32,233 nucleotides of DNA. Origin: a virus. The DNA lies in IMG/VR virus record IMGVR_UViG_3300020183_000289, positions 1 to 32,233 of that record; one strand, 5' to 3'. A program made the translations under genes and the position numbers. Positions 26,501-31,042 of this stretch are shown here, piece after piece. The notes beneath the pieces are model-generated. The model had not been told where the DNA came from, made no database searches, and worked only from the letters and a program-made list of their open reading frames with translations. The first letter of the stretch is position 1; every line of letters starts with the position of its first letter.

Positions 26501-27992
26501 TATTTCTAATTAAGATTTCGACAGTATCACCTTTTTTCAGACTAACATCTTCAATATCACTTTTTGTTACTAAGGTATTACCAGATGAGTCGAAAGTATC
26601 AATTTGATAACTCGATCTTGTATTGTAAATCCAACTGTTGGATAATATCTCCTTATAAGTTGGTTCATCTGATTTCTTAATAACCTCTCCCAAGTAATTA
26701 ATATAAATTTCATCACCTGGAATAAAATCATACTGAAACTTGTTAGAGATAGTCAAATCTTTCACAACTCCAGTTATTCTCAATTCTACTTTTTTCGAAG
26801 TATCTCCATTCTCATAACCAAAATATATTTCACTAGTTCTAACGATGGATTGGGTTGGAATAGATATACCTATAGAAGAGTTTCCTGAGGTGGAACATCC
26901 AAAAAACTGATTTACACTTTTACTGGTATAAAAAATTTCATGTTCTTGGCCAGTGCTTTGATTTTTATAAAATATACTTCCACTATTTGAAAAACCAATC
27001 GTTGAATCTACTGATATAATTGTTGATCCTGGTTGAATTAATTCTAAAACTTTAGTGCTGGGTGTAATTGTAAAATTCCCAGTTATATAAGATGTGGCAT
27101 CATCATACCCCACAAAAATAAGCAATTTATAATATGTTTTATTACGTCTTGTTATAATTTCAACTTCAGAAATTGTAGCTGTGGTTTTTTCATCACCTTG
27201 TTTCTTAATTGTTTGTCCTATAAGATTAGTTGGTTCTCCAGACAATCTTTCTGATAAAGCAATTTGTCTTCTAACATAGGATGCAGAAGATGATTTAATT
27301 AAATACTGTTCTAAATTTATTACTTTAGGTGTAACTCCAAATAATACATTAAAAAGTATTTTAAAAGATTCTATTGTCCCCTTAGATCTATAAAAAGATT
27401 TTGCCTCTTTTATAAAGTTACCTACATTCAAATTAGAAACAAAATTAGTATCTTCTAGTCCAGGAGTTAGAGAATACTTAATTTTTTTATAAAATTCCTG
27501 TAAGAAAAGAATACTAAGGTTCGTTACTTTAGAATTAGTATTATGTGTTGATTTTTCAGTTGATTCGAATATAAGTTCTTCTTTGTTTACATCTTGATAT
27601 AAGTTAGTAACTCCACTAAATCCTCTAATACAACCAGTGAAAGAGTTTGTAGTTATACCAGTATATGTAATAATTTCATCGTCTATCTTAATTAATCCGT
27701 ATTTTTCTGGAAATCCTTTTGTACTTGCAACGTTAATTGTTGCAGCAGAGATAGTGGTAGAATTGGTAGTCGTTGTAAATCCAATAACCACCTCTGGAGT
27801 TAGGTTATCTAACTTTAGATACTGATCTAAATTATCTGTAATATCAACTGGTCCACCAGTATGTTCTTGTGATATGTAATATTGTTTTAAGAAATCAGAT
27901 GTTTTTGGACTCTCATCCAAAATAAACTCTGGAAGTTGATTTTGAATAATTTGTTGAATCTTAATTCTAGTTTCAAAACTAGTAGATATCAT
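14517..27992 (-). CDS. Giant baseplate protein in the gp7 position (4491 aa)
   Basis: A single 13.5-kb frame between gp6 and gp8, where T4 has gp7 (1032 aa), the wedge protein that starts baseplate assembly. The N-terminal 250 residues (QIIQNQLPEFILDESPKTSD, FLQEFYKKIKYSL, FIKEAKSFYRSKGTIESFKI, LFNVLFGVTPKVINLEQYL) look like the conserved head of cyanophage gp7-position proteins. The rest is modular and beta-rich: IDDEIITYTG...IRGFSG units; at least seven HxFxxGDxVxY repeats (DNA about 19000-26150); GxGY repeats; a YHYH-like domain (about 1230-1375); a two-copy 1005-bp duplication (residues about 3369-3596 and 3704-3931); and a C-terminal GRFTWGRISAFTRSSSPISI, IQRRDTGLRDTGGL tail. RBS AGAGG lies 8 bases before the ATG, just after the gp6 stop. 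Homology to T4 gp7 itself is inferred from position; it could have absorbed rim or fibre functions. Confidence 0.88.
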   Translation of the reverse strand: MISTSFETRIKIQQIIQNQLPEFILDESPKTSDFLKQYYISQEHTGGPVDITDNLDQYLKLDNLTPEVVIGFTTTTNSTTISAATINVASTKGFPEKYGLIKIDDEIITYTGITTNSFTGCIRGFSGVTNLYQDVNKEELIFESTEKSTHNTNSKVTNLSILFLQEFYKKIKYSLTPGLEDTNFVSNLNVGNFIKEAKSFYRSKGTIESFKILFNVLFGVTPKVINLEQYLIKSSSASYVRRQIALSERLSGEPTNLIGQTIKKQGDEKTTATISEVEIITRRNKTYYKLLIFVGYDDATSYITGNFTITPSTKVLELIQPGSTIISVDSTIGFSNSGSIFYKNQSTGQEHEIFYTSKSVNQFFGCSTSGNSSIGISIPTQSIVRTSEIYFGYENGDTSKKVELRITGVVKDLTISNKFQYDFIPGDEIYINYLGEVIKKSDEPTYKEILSNSWIYNTRSSYQIDTFDSSGNTLVTKSDIEDVSLKKGDTVEILIRNSQNIVNGYQNVGIVDIVGKEITLDTSCVGLGTTALEYDLRRKLKKSSSTFIPLEFSPNVLSDVQNVYSDTSEDDSFIDNLYVAANSLPSYAIETKTFKYNPVSLSGFDPDEGKSSAIDFANEVSFISGHRVYYQCSGNPIIGLTSETSYFVEVLSNKKSIKLYSSLSFVGTSDVVFLGDEQKIIPPGTHQFILYDQKEDLISPQSIFRKIRVNPDIGSNDKISTIPGPVGILKDGVEIFNYKTNDKVYYGPLDSVTVLNGGENFDVLNPPKLDLSYGEAKLQPVLSGSIEKVYVDRQDFDIDVSISIGYSGGNGSGAVFKPVIKTFTREVLFDGRNFTDGGGLNTDSETITFESDHGFVDGQPIIYDNNLNLSIGIGSFDGSNFIQYKTLLNNEIYYPKVLNIRTIKLHNSSIDVFTGINTIGFTTENATGIHKFKTLPKKTLSEIKVIEPGSGFQNRKLIVKPNQILPTDFSINFKNHGFLDGDLINYNYEPNLTTGISTLVTGLSTSKQYYVLKTNNDSFRICDAGIGGTDKTNYNKRKYVQFTGVSTAAGYQIFSYPELSLSVNFSSIGIGTTLPVKGSITATPVVRGKITDVYLYENGSNYGSSIINVNNNPKIIVRNGKFAQLSPIIVNSQIIDVQVQYGGQEYFSVPDIIVNGSGSGCTLRAIVQNEKISSVIVVNPGFGYSTTDTSILVKSAGQNAKFDSRIRELTVNSSYEYGIQDTLYRSPASDIVLSSKSNLQYYVVGYNQYLINYFNDNGVNHSPIIGWSYDGNPIYGPYGHDDPSNLNSSVRLMIPGYSYSATNVENRPVGFSSGFFIEDYRYTENGDLDEYNGRYCKTPEFPKGVYAYFATVEQNPSGQYVGRFPYFIGNHYRSYYNPEETLLDQSFDFNASNLIRNTHPYKIGDNYAGNDFIIESNEIVNQKTIIESVFSGNVDGFDIVSSGNNYKVGDQLLFSTSKSEDLVVEITEVEGETITSIATTSVTYENAKLTWENGNSVKVTITPNHNFINEDKITISGVSTSLSKISGTYRIGLTTYTSILSEDIGTYASTGIHTDISVSNIPSNISIGSSIKIESEILTVLNIFSSFIRVKRYSGIATSHTSPTPIYFIPDSFTIPKKVQRFSSTLNDVVYFNPILSVGVGTTPGTTISKSYNIGDTQYTVSIPTQSIYLPDHPFKTGDRVTFSRPASTSDITYSPSITGTPSFQFFSVSNTPSVYIINKSKDLIGISTDIAGISSGGGVYFLSNGSANYEYSFTSQYSQETALINQFKTTVSTANSSKLKDGDIVTLNVKPNIKTSSLPVGFGTTSVTTSTIIRYNSTKGLLLVNPLGFSTLGISTENDTITLPNHNLKSGDKVHYTGNGNAPVGLLDDNVYFIKKINNNVVSLCESYNDSVSTNGEVINTQSLGGNTQEISLINPEIKVTKNTDLVFDLSHVSLVGFDFNIFHNENFSKKFVSVAKTDNFIVSGVGTIGVSTFASLTVRYSDDLPERLYYNLEKSGYISTSDKDVIDANQIKFVDSEYSGSYAVYGVGTTTFAITIKNYPESLTYNQSQCDTLVYSTKSVSAIGGISKIKISSTATYKELPRFVGNKKTDGGVGAYIVAKSNSIGKVNELRIINSGFDYASDVTLRPTALFPQVVSIESSNTITNIDVEFGGTNYITPPEVVIIDTDSRDVINSGDLRSKLRGSTVESVQILSKPTGLPAIPVTLRTVNNSNGVSISLVESSSSGIVTCILSTPLAGFGTDPFASGDLIWVEGIQKSGVDGTGFNSSDYGYNFFTVANYYPTNPGKLEFNVSGVTTNPGIAKTVQDAYASIIKYDNYPRFSVLQKHLDFFVGEKIYVNSGFGFESTDLVVSASSTNFIRLIGRTIVKVGDIIKGFESNSIASINTVKKTTGTFSVGASKEERIGWSDETGKLSEDSQVLSDNDYYQNLSYSVKSPKEWNQIVTPVNRLVHSVGLKNFADTELLKSVQFNGIGYTGAAPESETLIINDFIDERRVDTINNFELVSDTDVDVQSTPLRSKFIKFDNLNLSDYVEVRSNRVLTVDDISDEFSSLEDLKPNYSVVAELDNTRRLNRFLIQTIVDSTDVYGKTVELNELVVLNDSNSVFNLKKGNISNNDVLVGDFYGDIDEISKEIYVRFDAQDLLNTNYNIKYLQSEYTGLSVGVGSTDIAFVKLLSSNTNIGIGTTTNILSLNKDTLTSFYGNFAVVCDTNNTMNYVEVYVTHDGNNSFLSELYFDSTNNESSTTPIGIFTSYVSGNLLKFDFYNTFTDGVKIIGRSVGFGSTSVGIDGVHRFKLSGQPSGAERTAIYKTNCTISTAGVTTATVLSFDKNLFSSIKATVQVGLGNTNTLHQVLLVHDKNNIFTTQYPFLSPNQPLGIGSFGGIFNGNDVILEFYPDSGITTSIKILSFSEQIYETTDEVNTPPKLDYGSVRDSVGIKRAFGLNSDELNVTQFETNYNGVPIFMKTIDPSDTTVFNLQTGVFKVTNHFFSTGEELIYQPTSTFLGVAATAFDIVSTLDWTGVSTTVLPSKVYAIKDNNDEFRIASRKQYADSGIAVTFTSIGGGNAHLFEMFKKNEKTIITLNNLVQYPLAYSDLAFTLTQNVGAGDTVFPLSGISSVNPKDLVRIDDEYLFVTNVGLGTSSIGPITFTGSFPLIEVKRGSVGTAATSHTSATTSRIYRGSYNIVKNKIHFTDPPRGAGFFVSDKDERNLTRDKASFSGRVFLRKNYATNQVYDSITEKFTGIGATFTLTAQGINTVGLGTTGGNGIVFINSIFQAPTTENNLNNNFAIIEVVAVAGFTSVIFSGITDTNGNLIISDFDINKNQLPRGGVIVSIGSTVGVGYAPLVGANVVARLSGLGTITSIETPPLVVSNKAADASRVILQNKRLIAEESVGIMLSAYPGFAVPGGNISCEDDIVNVLESVSHNLQYGANDLTYDAGLLYITNTYLSGEEDESIYAFQQARDLAILSMKNIGIGTSTSATIGITTTMITGINTSGLSIGKQVRSLPNLIQYDTKISSIGIGSIFINKVSLNSVAITTSIIISQYSTLPQYFDLTITGDVSGVAGVYNSNDCADISSSIGSLVGIVTNAIGLGTLPSTRTQVQQSGSFGSGYNGQVSVAITDPSHTGTAASITATVGAGGTLTFNVVSGGSGYVSPTIFVRPPCYDNVSVEGTFRVGIGTTTETGIGLLLDLEVGVSDRDPISVSNKAADAATLIKANKLLIAEEAVGETLQAFPGFSIPGGNQNCTDDIQLVLESLAFNLQFGGNNKVYDAGKIYIDNGYLAGEEEQSVFAYDKARDFAIDVMKNIGVGNSVSATIGITTTSITGIDTTGLTINKQVRSLPNVIQYDTKISSIGIGTIFIDKLSLNSVAITTSIIISEHSSLPQNFDLTITGDVSGVAGVYNSNDCADIASAIGSLVGIVTNAIGLGTLPQSKVGVAGSVFEISGFKIKRPGYGFRRGDKFRPVGLVTAKGLAEPLVPFELTVVDIYNDSFASWQFGELNYIDSIKNYQDGVRTRFPLFYKNQLLSFETNANDLDSQLIDFDALLVIFINGAIQEPKKAYTFDGGTSFVFNFPPKPEDNISVFFYLGTANEDSVSVNVVETIKPGDQVQIISSNTDLQNTVSQDKRTIIDIVASDKIETNLYLGNGIDASRLRPLAWTKQKSDLFINNTIIPKTRDSIETQIYPAARIIKDLSSSSSVLFVDNADFFNYEGKNPTEFGAVILDQYNDPVSAGITALVSIAGTIQSLIINQNGSGLSTSATIKISRPKRIGVGIGTSATASITIVNGSVTTAQITNSGFGYTYTAPPQVIVSLPKESIDFIKKAQLVNGYDGKIVGIATTTGIGVPLALKFTLSRDPLTFPTLTTGFPLYITDTRVGNGVTSVDTHDDSIIGIGTTCLDNIYYIHAFDSVTGIATCNIKSNTSVVGIVTTGTFNNPAGRFTWGRISAFTRSSSPISIGVTGKTVTSGLSTYPIIQRRDTGLRDTGGLTKSI
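16201..16882 (-). repeat. Internal duplication in the giant gene, downstream copy
   Basis: Second copy (residues about 3704-3931) of a roughly 680-bp unit repeated at an exact 1005-base offset. It runs from NKAADA through CTDDIQLVLESLAFNLQFGG, VYDAGKIYIDNGYLAGEEEQ and VRSLPNVIQYDTKISSIGIG to CADIASAIGSLVGIVTNAIG. Several stretches are nearly identical in DNA to the other copy, for example around 16282-16322. Confidence 0.9.
17206..17887 (-). repeat. Internal duplication in the giant gene, upstream copy
   Basis: First copy (residues about 3369-3596): NKAADAS, CEDDIVNVLESVSHNLQYGA, TYDAGLLYITNTYLSGEEDE, VRSLPNLIQYDTKISSIGIG, CADISSSIGSLVGIVTNAIG. It matches bases 16201-16882 at an offset of 1005 (335 codons). 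The C..DDI....E....NL..G motif with GEE and a following ARDxAI helix is widespread in cyanophage tail proteins, so the unit is a known-type module that has been copied here. Confidence 0.9.
23860..24300 (-). other. YHYH-like domain inside the giant protein
   Basis: Encoded segment (residues about 1230-1375) with SPIIGWSYDGNPIYGPYGHD, GDLDEYNGRYCKTPEFPKGV, YAYFATVE and RFPYFIGNHYRSYYNPEE. This is the layout of the YHYH family (GxxxDGxPIYGP, then the YHYH tetrad, then a PYxIG end), but the tetrad itself reads YAYF, so the two histidines that name the family are gone. The likely role is structural or surface binding, not catalysis. Confidence 0.7.
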
Positions 27993-27993
27993 A

Positions 27994-29931
27994 TTACTGC
28001 CTCTTTAATTGCCCATTAGAATAACTTGACCTGTATGATTCCTTAGAAAATGTTACACCAGAGATATCATCTCCAGAAGATATTACATCTCTTATCATAT
28101 TTATTTTACTTTTTGAAATATCAAATGATAAGTAGATATCTTTCAATCCAATAATATCATTTGACTCTGGAAATGCCTGTATTTCAATAATGTCATTTGC
28201 AACTTCTGTGGAAGTAAAATAAATCGTATTAATAAGTATATCACCCTTTTCATAATTTATAGTTCCAGCAGGCGCAACTATATTTACTGTTGAAGTACTA
28301 TTGTTAATAGAATCTGAAAACTTAGCCAATAATAAAGTTCCAGTTTTTCCGTCATCATTTGGTTTATCCGTAAAATATACAATATCTTCTTCATCCTTTA
28401 TTTTAAATCCAGTTGATTTTATATTAAATCCATTTGGATTTACATGGAACTGATTTCCAAAACATAGTTCATATTGACTAAATTTATTTACAAGGGCTCG
28501 TAAGTCCCTTCTCATTATAACTTTTGTAATATTAGAAGTAATTGCATTGTCGGTATTATCAATAACTTGTAAAACTTTACTATACTTAAATCTACCACCA
28601 AATGTATTCAAATCGATCGATTCAGAATATTTTGTTAGTGAATTTATAACTCTAGTTTTTAGAGTTCCAACACTGGAAATTTGAGCGTTATTATAATAAA
28701 CTGCTGAGTCAATTTCCACATATAAAACTTTCAAATCAATAATTTTTGGACTGATTCCCGAAACAGTATATTGTCTTAATTTTGATAATATCTGTGTCTT
28801 GTCAAAATCAGATACAAATGTACCATTTTTTGGTTTAATACTAATCAAAACACTACCGAACTGGGGAGGTTGTAATTCCTCTCCACCAATCACTGAAACA
28901 GATTGAGTATTTAAGTATATTTTATTCTTAATGATAGATTCATAGTCTCTTGACGTAACCGCTCTTGACTGTGATTCATACGCCCTCGGTGCATAATATC
29001 TAATCGAATCTACAGATTCAATTTCTGCACCGTTTCTTGCTGATTGTTTAGTTGTAATTGTAGATACTGATAATGGAATGATAGTATTCGGTGGTGTAGA
29101 GGAAGTTCCAGCATCTTTTATCGTACCCGAAAAACTAAAGTTAGTTGGACCATTTCCATCTTTACCACTGGTAATCAAGTAACTAATGGTAATAACTGAG
29201 TTATTTTGTAATTTTTTACCAAAAATACCATCACCAAATAGTAATTCATATCTTTCATCATTAATTTCTTGAATTAAGTAAATTTCAGAAGTTGATTTTA
29301 CATCAATAATATTATCTACAAGAAAATATTCATTACCAACACCACTATCGCTTATTCCCTTGACAAAGACTTTAATTGTTGATGTATCTATATTTGGATT
29401 ATCTAGAACAAATCTTTGATCTAGAGAACCATCTACAACAAATTGCTTAGTTAGATACGTCCCTTCATATACTGTTAAGTCACTAAATGATGCAGTTCGA
29501 ATATTATTATTCCCTAAAATTGCCGATGCAGATATACTTTGTGGTACGGAAAAAACATAAGATGTGCCATCGTTAGTGCCAACACAAATTGGTCCAGGAT
29601 CTAATGTTATTACATCTGTATTCGCAGTTGTTTGAACTGTAAATGAAACAACTGCCTCGGCACACTTTCTAGATCTTGGCACGTATCCAATTGTTCTAGC
29701 GAGTGAAACAACGTTCTCTCTGACTGTTGCTGAGTCTAAGAAAGACTCATTAACAACCATATTTGAATTAAACGCCGTAATATAAGTATTATACGCTAAA
29801 GTATCGATCAAGACAGAAAAATTGGATCCCTCAAAGTCAAAATCTGTAAAGTCAGAATTTGCACGAAGATAATCTTTGATAGAAGTTTTTATTTGATCAA
29901 AATCTAAATTAGTAAATTTTGTAAAAGGCAT
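27994..29931 (-). CDS. 6: Baseplate wedge subunit (T4 gp6-like, J-type baseplate fold)
   Basis: A 645-aa protein; T4 gp6 is 660 aa. gp6 dimers form the inner iris of the baseplate and drive its opening during sheath contraction. The N-terminus (NLDFDQIKTSIKDYLRANSD, FTDFDFEGSNFSVLIDTLAY, NTYITAFNSNMVVNESFLDS, VRENVVSLARTIGYVPRSR) is the most conserved part of gp6/baseplate-J proteins. Then follow a beta-rich middle with YELLFGDGIFGKKLQNNSVI, and a RYYAPRAYESQSRAVTSRDYE segment near 315 that is the classical gp6/gpJ core. The start lies just after the gp25 stop; AGCAGGAT in the gp25 end may act as ribosome-binding site. The stop is one base from the giant gene. Length and motifs are normal, with no insertion. 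Confidence 0.95.
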   Translation of the reverse strand: MPFTKFTNLDFDQIKTSIKDYLRANSDFTDFDFEGSNFSVLIDTLAYNTYITAFNSNMVVNESFLDSATVRENVVSLARTIGYVPRSRKCAEAVVSFTVQTTANTDVITLDPGPICVGTNDGTSYVFSVPQSISASAILGNNNIRTASFSDLTVYEGTYLTKQFVVDGSLDQRFVLDNPNIDTSTIKVFVKGISDSGVGNEYFLVDNIIDVKSTSEIYLIQEINDERYELLFGDGIFGKKLQNNSVITISYLITSGKDGNGPTNFSFSGTIKDAGTSSTPPNTIIPLSVSTITTKQSARNGAEIESVDSIRYYAPRAYESQSRAVTSRDYESIIKNKIYLNTQSVSVIGGEELQPPQFGSVLISIKPKNGTFVSDFDKTQILSKLRQYTVSGISPKIIDLKVLYVEIDSAVYYNNAQISSVGTLKTRVINSLTKYSESIDLNTFGGRFKYSKVLQVIDNTDNAITSNITKVIMRRDLRALVNKFSQYELCFGNQFHVNPNGFNIKSTGFKIKDEEDIVYFTDKPNDDGKTGTLLLAKFSDSINNSTSTVNIVAPAGTINYEKGDILINTIYFTSTEVANDIIEIQAFPESNDIIGLKDIYLSFDISKSKINMIRDVISSGDDISGVTFSKESYRSSYSNGQLKRQ

Positions 29932-29932
29932 T

Positions 29933-30334
29933 TTATCCTGCTGTCTCTAAGATGAAGGAAAACTGTTGTGTTGGAAACTCTTGCCCAATAATATCAAATG
30001 TCACATAGATTTCAAAATTATTTGAGTCTGGTTCTGGGATAACATTCACTTCTACTCTATCGACTCTTGGTTCATAGTTCCTAATTGTCTCAAGAATCTG
30101 ATCTTCAATAATAGATGCAGTACCATAATCAACAAATTCAAATAGAGAAGATCTAACATCCGATCCTAAGTCGGGGTCAAAAAATTTTTCACTAGGAATA
30201 GTTTGAACTAAATTTCTAATCGATCTTATAATGGCATTTTGATTCCTAATAACAGGTAAATCCTTCGTCACGGGATGTGGTTCAAAGGATAAACTAATAT
30301 CTTTGAAGGATCTGGATATCCTTGTTATTGCCAT
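29933..30334 (-). CDS. 25: Baseplate wedge subunit (T4 gp25-like)
   Basis: A 133-aa protein, almost exactly the length of T4 gp25 (132 aa). gp25 has a lysozyme-like fold without the enzyme function and staples gp6 in the wedge core; it is also the nucleus for sheath assembly. Motifs: AITRISRSFKDISLSFEPHP at the start, DLPVIRNQNAIIRSIRNLVQ (the family's 'N..AI..S..NLI.T' helix), PSEKFFDPDLGSDVRSSLFE near 50-68, and NYEPRVDRVEVNVIPEPDSN near 90-108. The gene is preceded by a late promoter (30357-30364) and has no visible Shine-Dalgarno. It is followed directly by gp6, the standard order in T4-like phages. Confidence 0.95.
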   Translation of the reverse strand: MAITRISRSFKDISLSFEPHPVTKDLPVIRNQNAIIRSIRNLVQTIPSEKFFDPDLGSDVRSSLFEFVDYGTASIIEDQILETIRNYEPRVDRVEVNVIPEPDSNNFEIYVTFDIIGQEFPTQQFSFILETAG

Positions 30335-30356
30335 TTGAGCATGGAAATTTCTGATT

Positions 30357-30364
30357 TATTTATG
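30357..30364 (-). promoter_or_regulatory. T4-type late promoter box upstream of gp25
   Basis: CATAAATA on the minus strand, one base off the TATAAATA consensus, in the 37-base gap between the 80-aa gene and gp25 and 22 bases before the gp25 ATG. It would start the baseplate transcript (gp25, gp6, giant). Confidence 0.65.
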
Positions 30365-30371
30365 CCCAATA

Positions 30372-30614
30372 TCACATTGATTCATAAGTTGGTTCTGTTC
30401 CATATTCCCAATCATCATAATCATCATCATTTCTAATTTTTTTATGTAAATTTGTTTGTTCAATCAAATTATGTTTTTTTGAATGTAAATCATCATGCAT
30501 AATTTCTTGAATAACTTTTTTTTCAGACACTTCATCATAATCTGTAACGAGTTTTGTAGTACCCCACATTGATTTCATATAGTCTGAATTTCTATCGACT
30601 GGTGAATTAGACAT
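30372..30614 (-). CDS. 80-aa acidic hypothetical protein
   Basis: I do not recognise this protein. It begins MSNSPVDRNSDYMKSMWGTT, has a His/Lys-rich middle (HDDLHSKKHNLIEQTNLHKK) and ends in an acidic, aromatic stretch (RNDDDYDDWEYGTEPTYESM) encoded by a run of GAT codons. No membrane segment or signal peptide is seen. It has a good ribosome-binding site (AGGAG, 6 bases before the ATG) placed right after an 8-bp hairpin. It stands alone between speD and the gp25 late promoter, with hairpins before it, so it may be expressed separately from the baseplate genes. Coding is supported by its spacing and ribosome-binding site, not by homology. Confidence 0.65.
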   Translation of the reverse strand: MSNSPVDRNSDYMKSMWGTTKLVTDYDEVSEKKVIQEIMHDDLHSKKHNLIEQTNLHKKIRNDDDYDDWEYGTEPTYESM

Positions 30615-30622
30615 TTTAGCTC

Positions 30623-30643
30623 CTGTTTTAGTAAATAAAACAG
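30623..30643 (-). promoter_or_regulatory. 8-bp hairpin just before the 80-aa gene's ribosome-binding site
   Basis: CTGTTTTA and TAAAACAG form a perfect 8-bp stem around a 5-base loop on either strand. On the minus strand the AGGAG ribosome-binding site of the 80-aa gene overlaps or directly follows the stem's last base, so the fold could affect translation or mark a processing site. No terminator-like U run follows. Confidence 0.5.
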
Positions 30644-30653
30644 AACTTTTATA

Positions 30654-30673
30654 AAGGAGGTTGCTATCTCCTT
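30654..30673 (-). terminator. Possible weak terminator hairpin after speD
   Basis: AAGGAG and CTCCTT form a 6-bp stem with an 8-base loop, starting 8 bases downstream of the speD stop. The following bases on the minus strand (TTATAAAAG, with T counting as U) are only a poor U tract, so termination would be partial at best. An RNA processing site is an alternative. Confidence 0.35.
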
Positions 30674-30681
30674 GTTTCTAT

Positions 30682-31008
30682 TTAACGATTTACTTCACGT
30701 ATCGAATATGAGTCCGAATTGAGATATTTTAAGATTTCTAAGGCAATCAAACGTGGATCTCCATTGCCACAGGTATACACATCCACCGCTAAGCACCCAT
30801 TTTCAGGCCAAGTATGGCAAGAAACATGACTTTCTGCAAGTGCAATCACAATTGTACACCCCTGTGGCACAAAATGATGAGAAAATGTGTTTAAAATCTC
30901 CATTTTTGCACGTTGAATGCCCGTAATCATGGCATTCTGAAGCGATTGTATGTTATTAATCGTTTCAAACTCAACATTATACACCTCTAAGAGCAGGTGT
31001 TTGCCCAT
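30682..31008 (-). CDS. speD: S-adenosylmethionine decarboxylase proenzyme (SpeD)
   Basis: SpeD removes the carboxyl group of S-adenosylmethionine, giving the aminopropyl donor for spermidine synthesis. From the chosen start (MGKHLLLEVYNVEF) the protein has 108 aa, in line with short bacterial-type SpeD. The processing and active site is complete: LAESHVSCHTWPENG with the self-cleavage point between E59 and S60 (Ser becomes the pyruvoyl group), H65, and the VDVYTCG motif with C80. The frame is open further upstream to a GTG at 31095 and an ATG at 31086, but the family similarity begins at MGKHLL, the extra residues overlap the coding part of the previous gene, and a late-promoter box lies at 31044-31051. 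It is a host-type metabolic gene carried by the phage; no spermidine synthase is in the window. Confidence 0.92.
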   Translation of the reverse strand: MGKHLLLEVYNVEFETINNIQSLQNAMITGIQRAKMEILNTFSHHFVPQGCTIVIALAESHVSCHTWPENGCLAVDVYTCGNGDPRLIALEILKYLNSDSYSIREVNR

Positions 31009-31042
31009 TGAATACTGTTTCAACTCAATTTTTGTAAAAAAT

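Noticed and set aside
14517-27992. Possibility that the giant is several genes joined by sequence error
   Set aside because: The frame is unbroken, codon use and repeat types are uniform, and no internal start with ribosome-binding site next to a degraded stop was noticed.
30372-30450. ATC-rich run (GAT codons on the minus strand) as a DNA repeat element
   Set aside because: It encodes the acidic end of the 80-aa protein and is short and irregular, so it is better read as coding.
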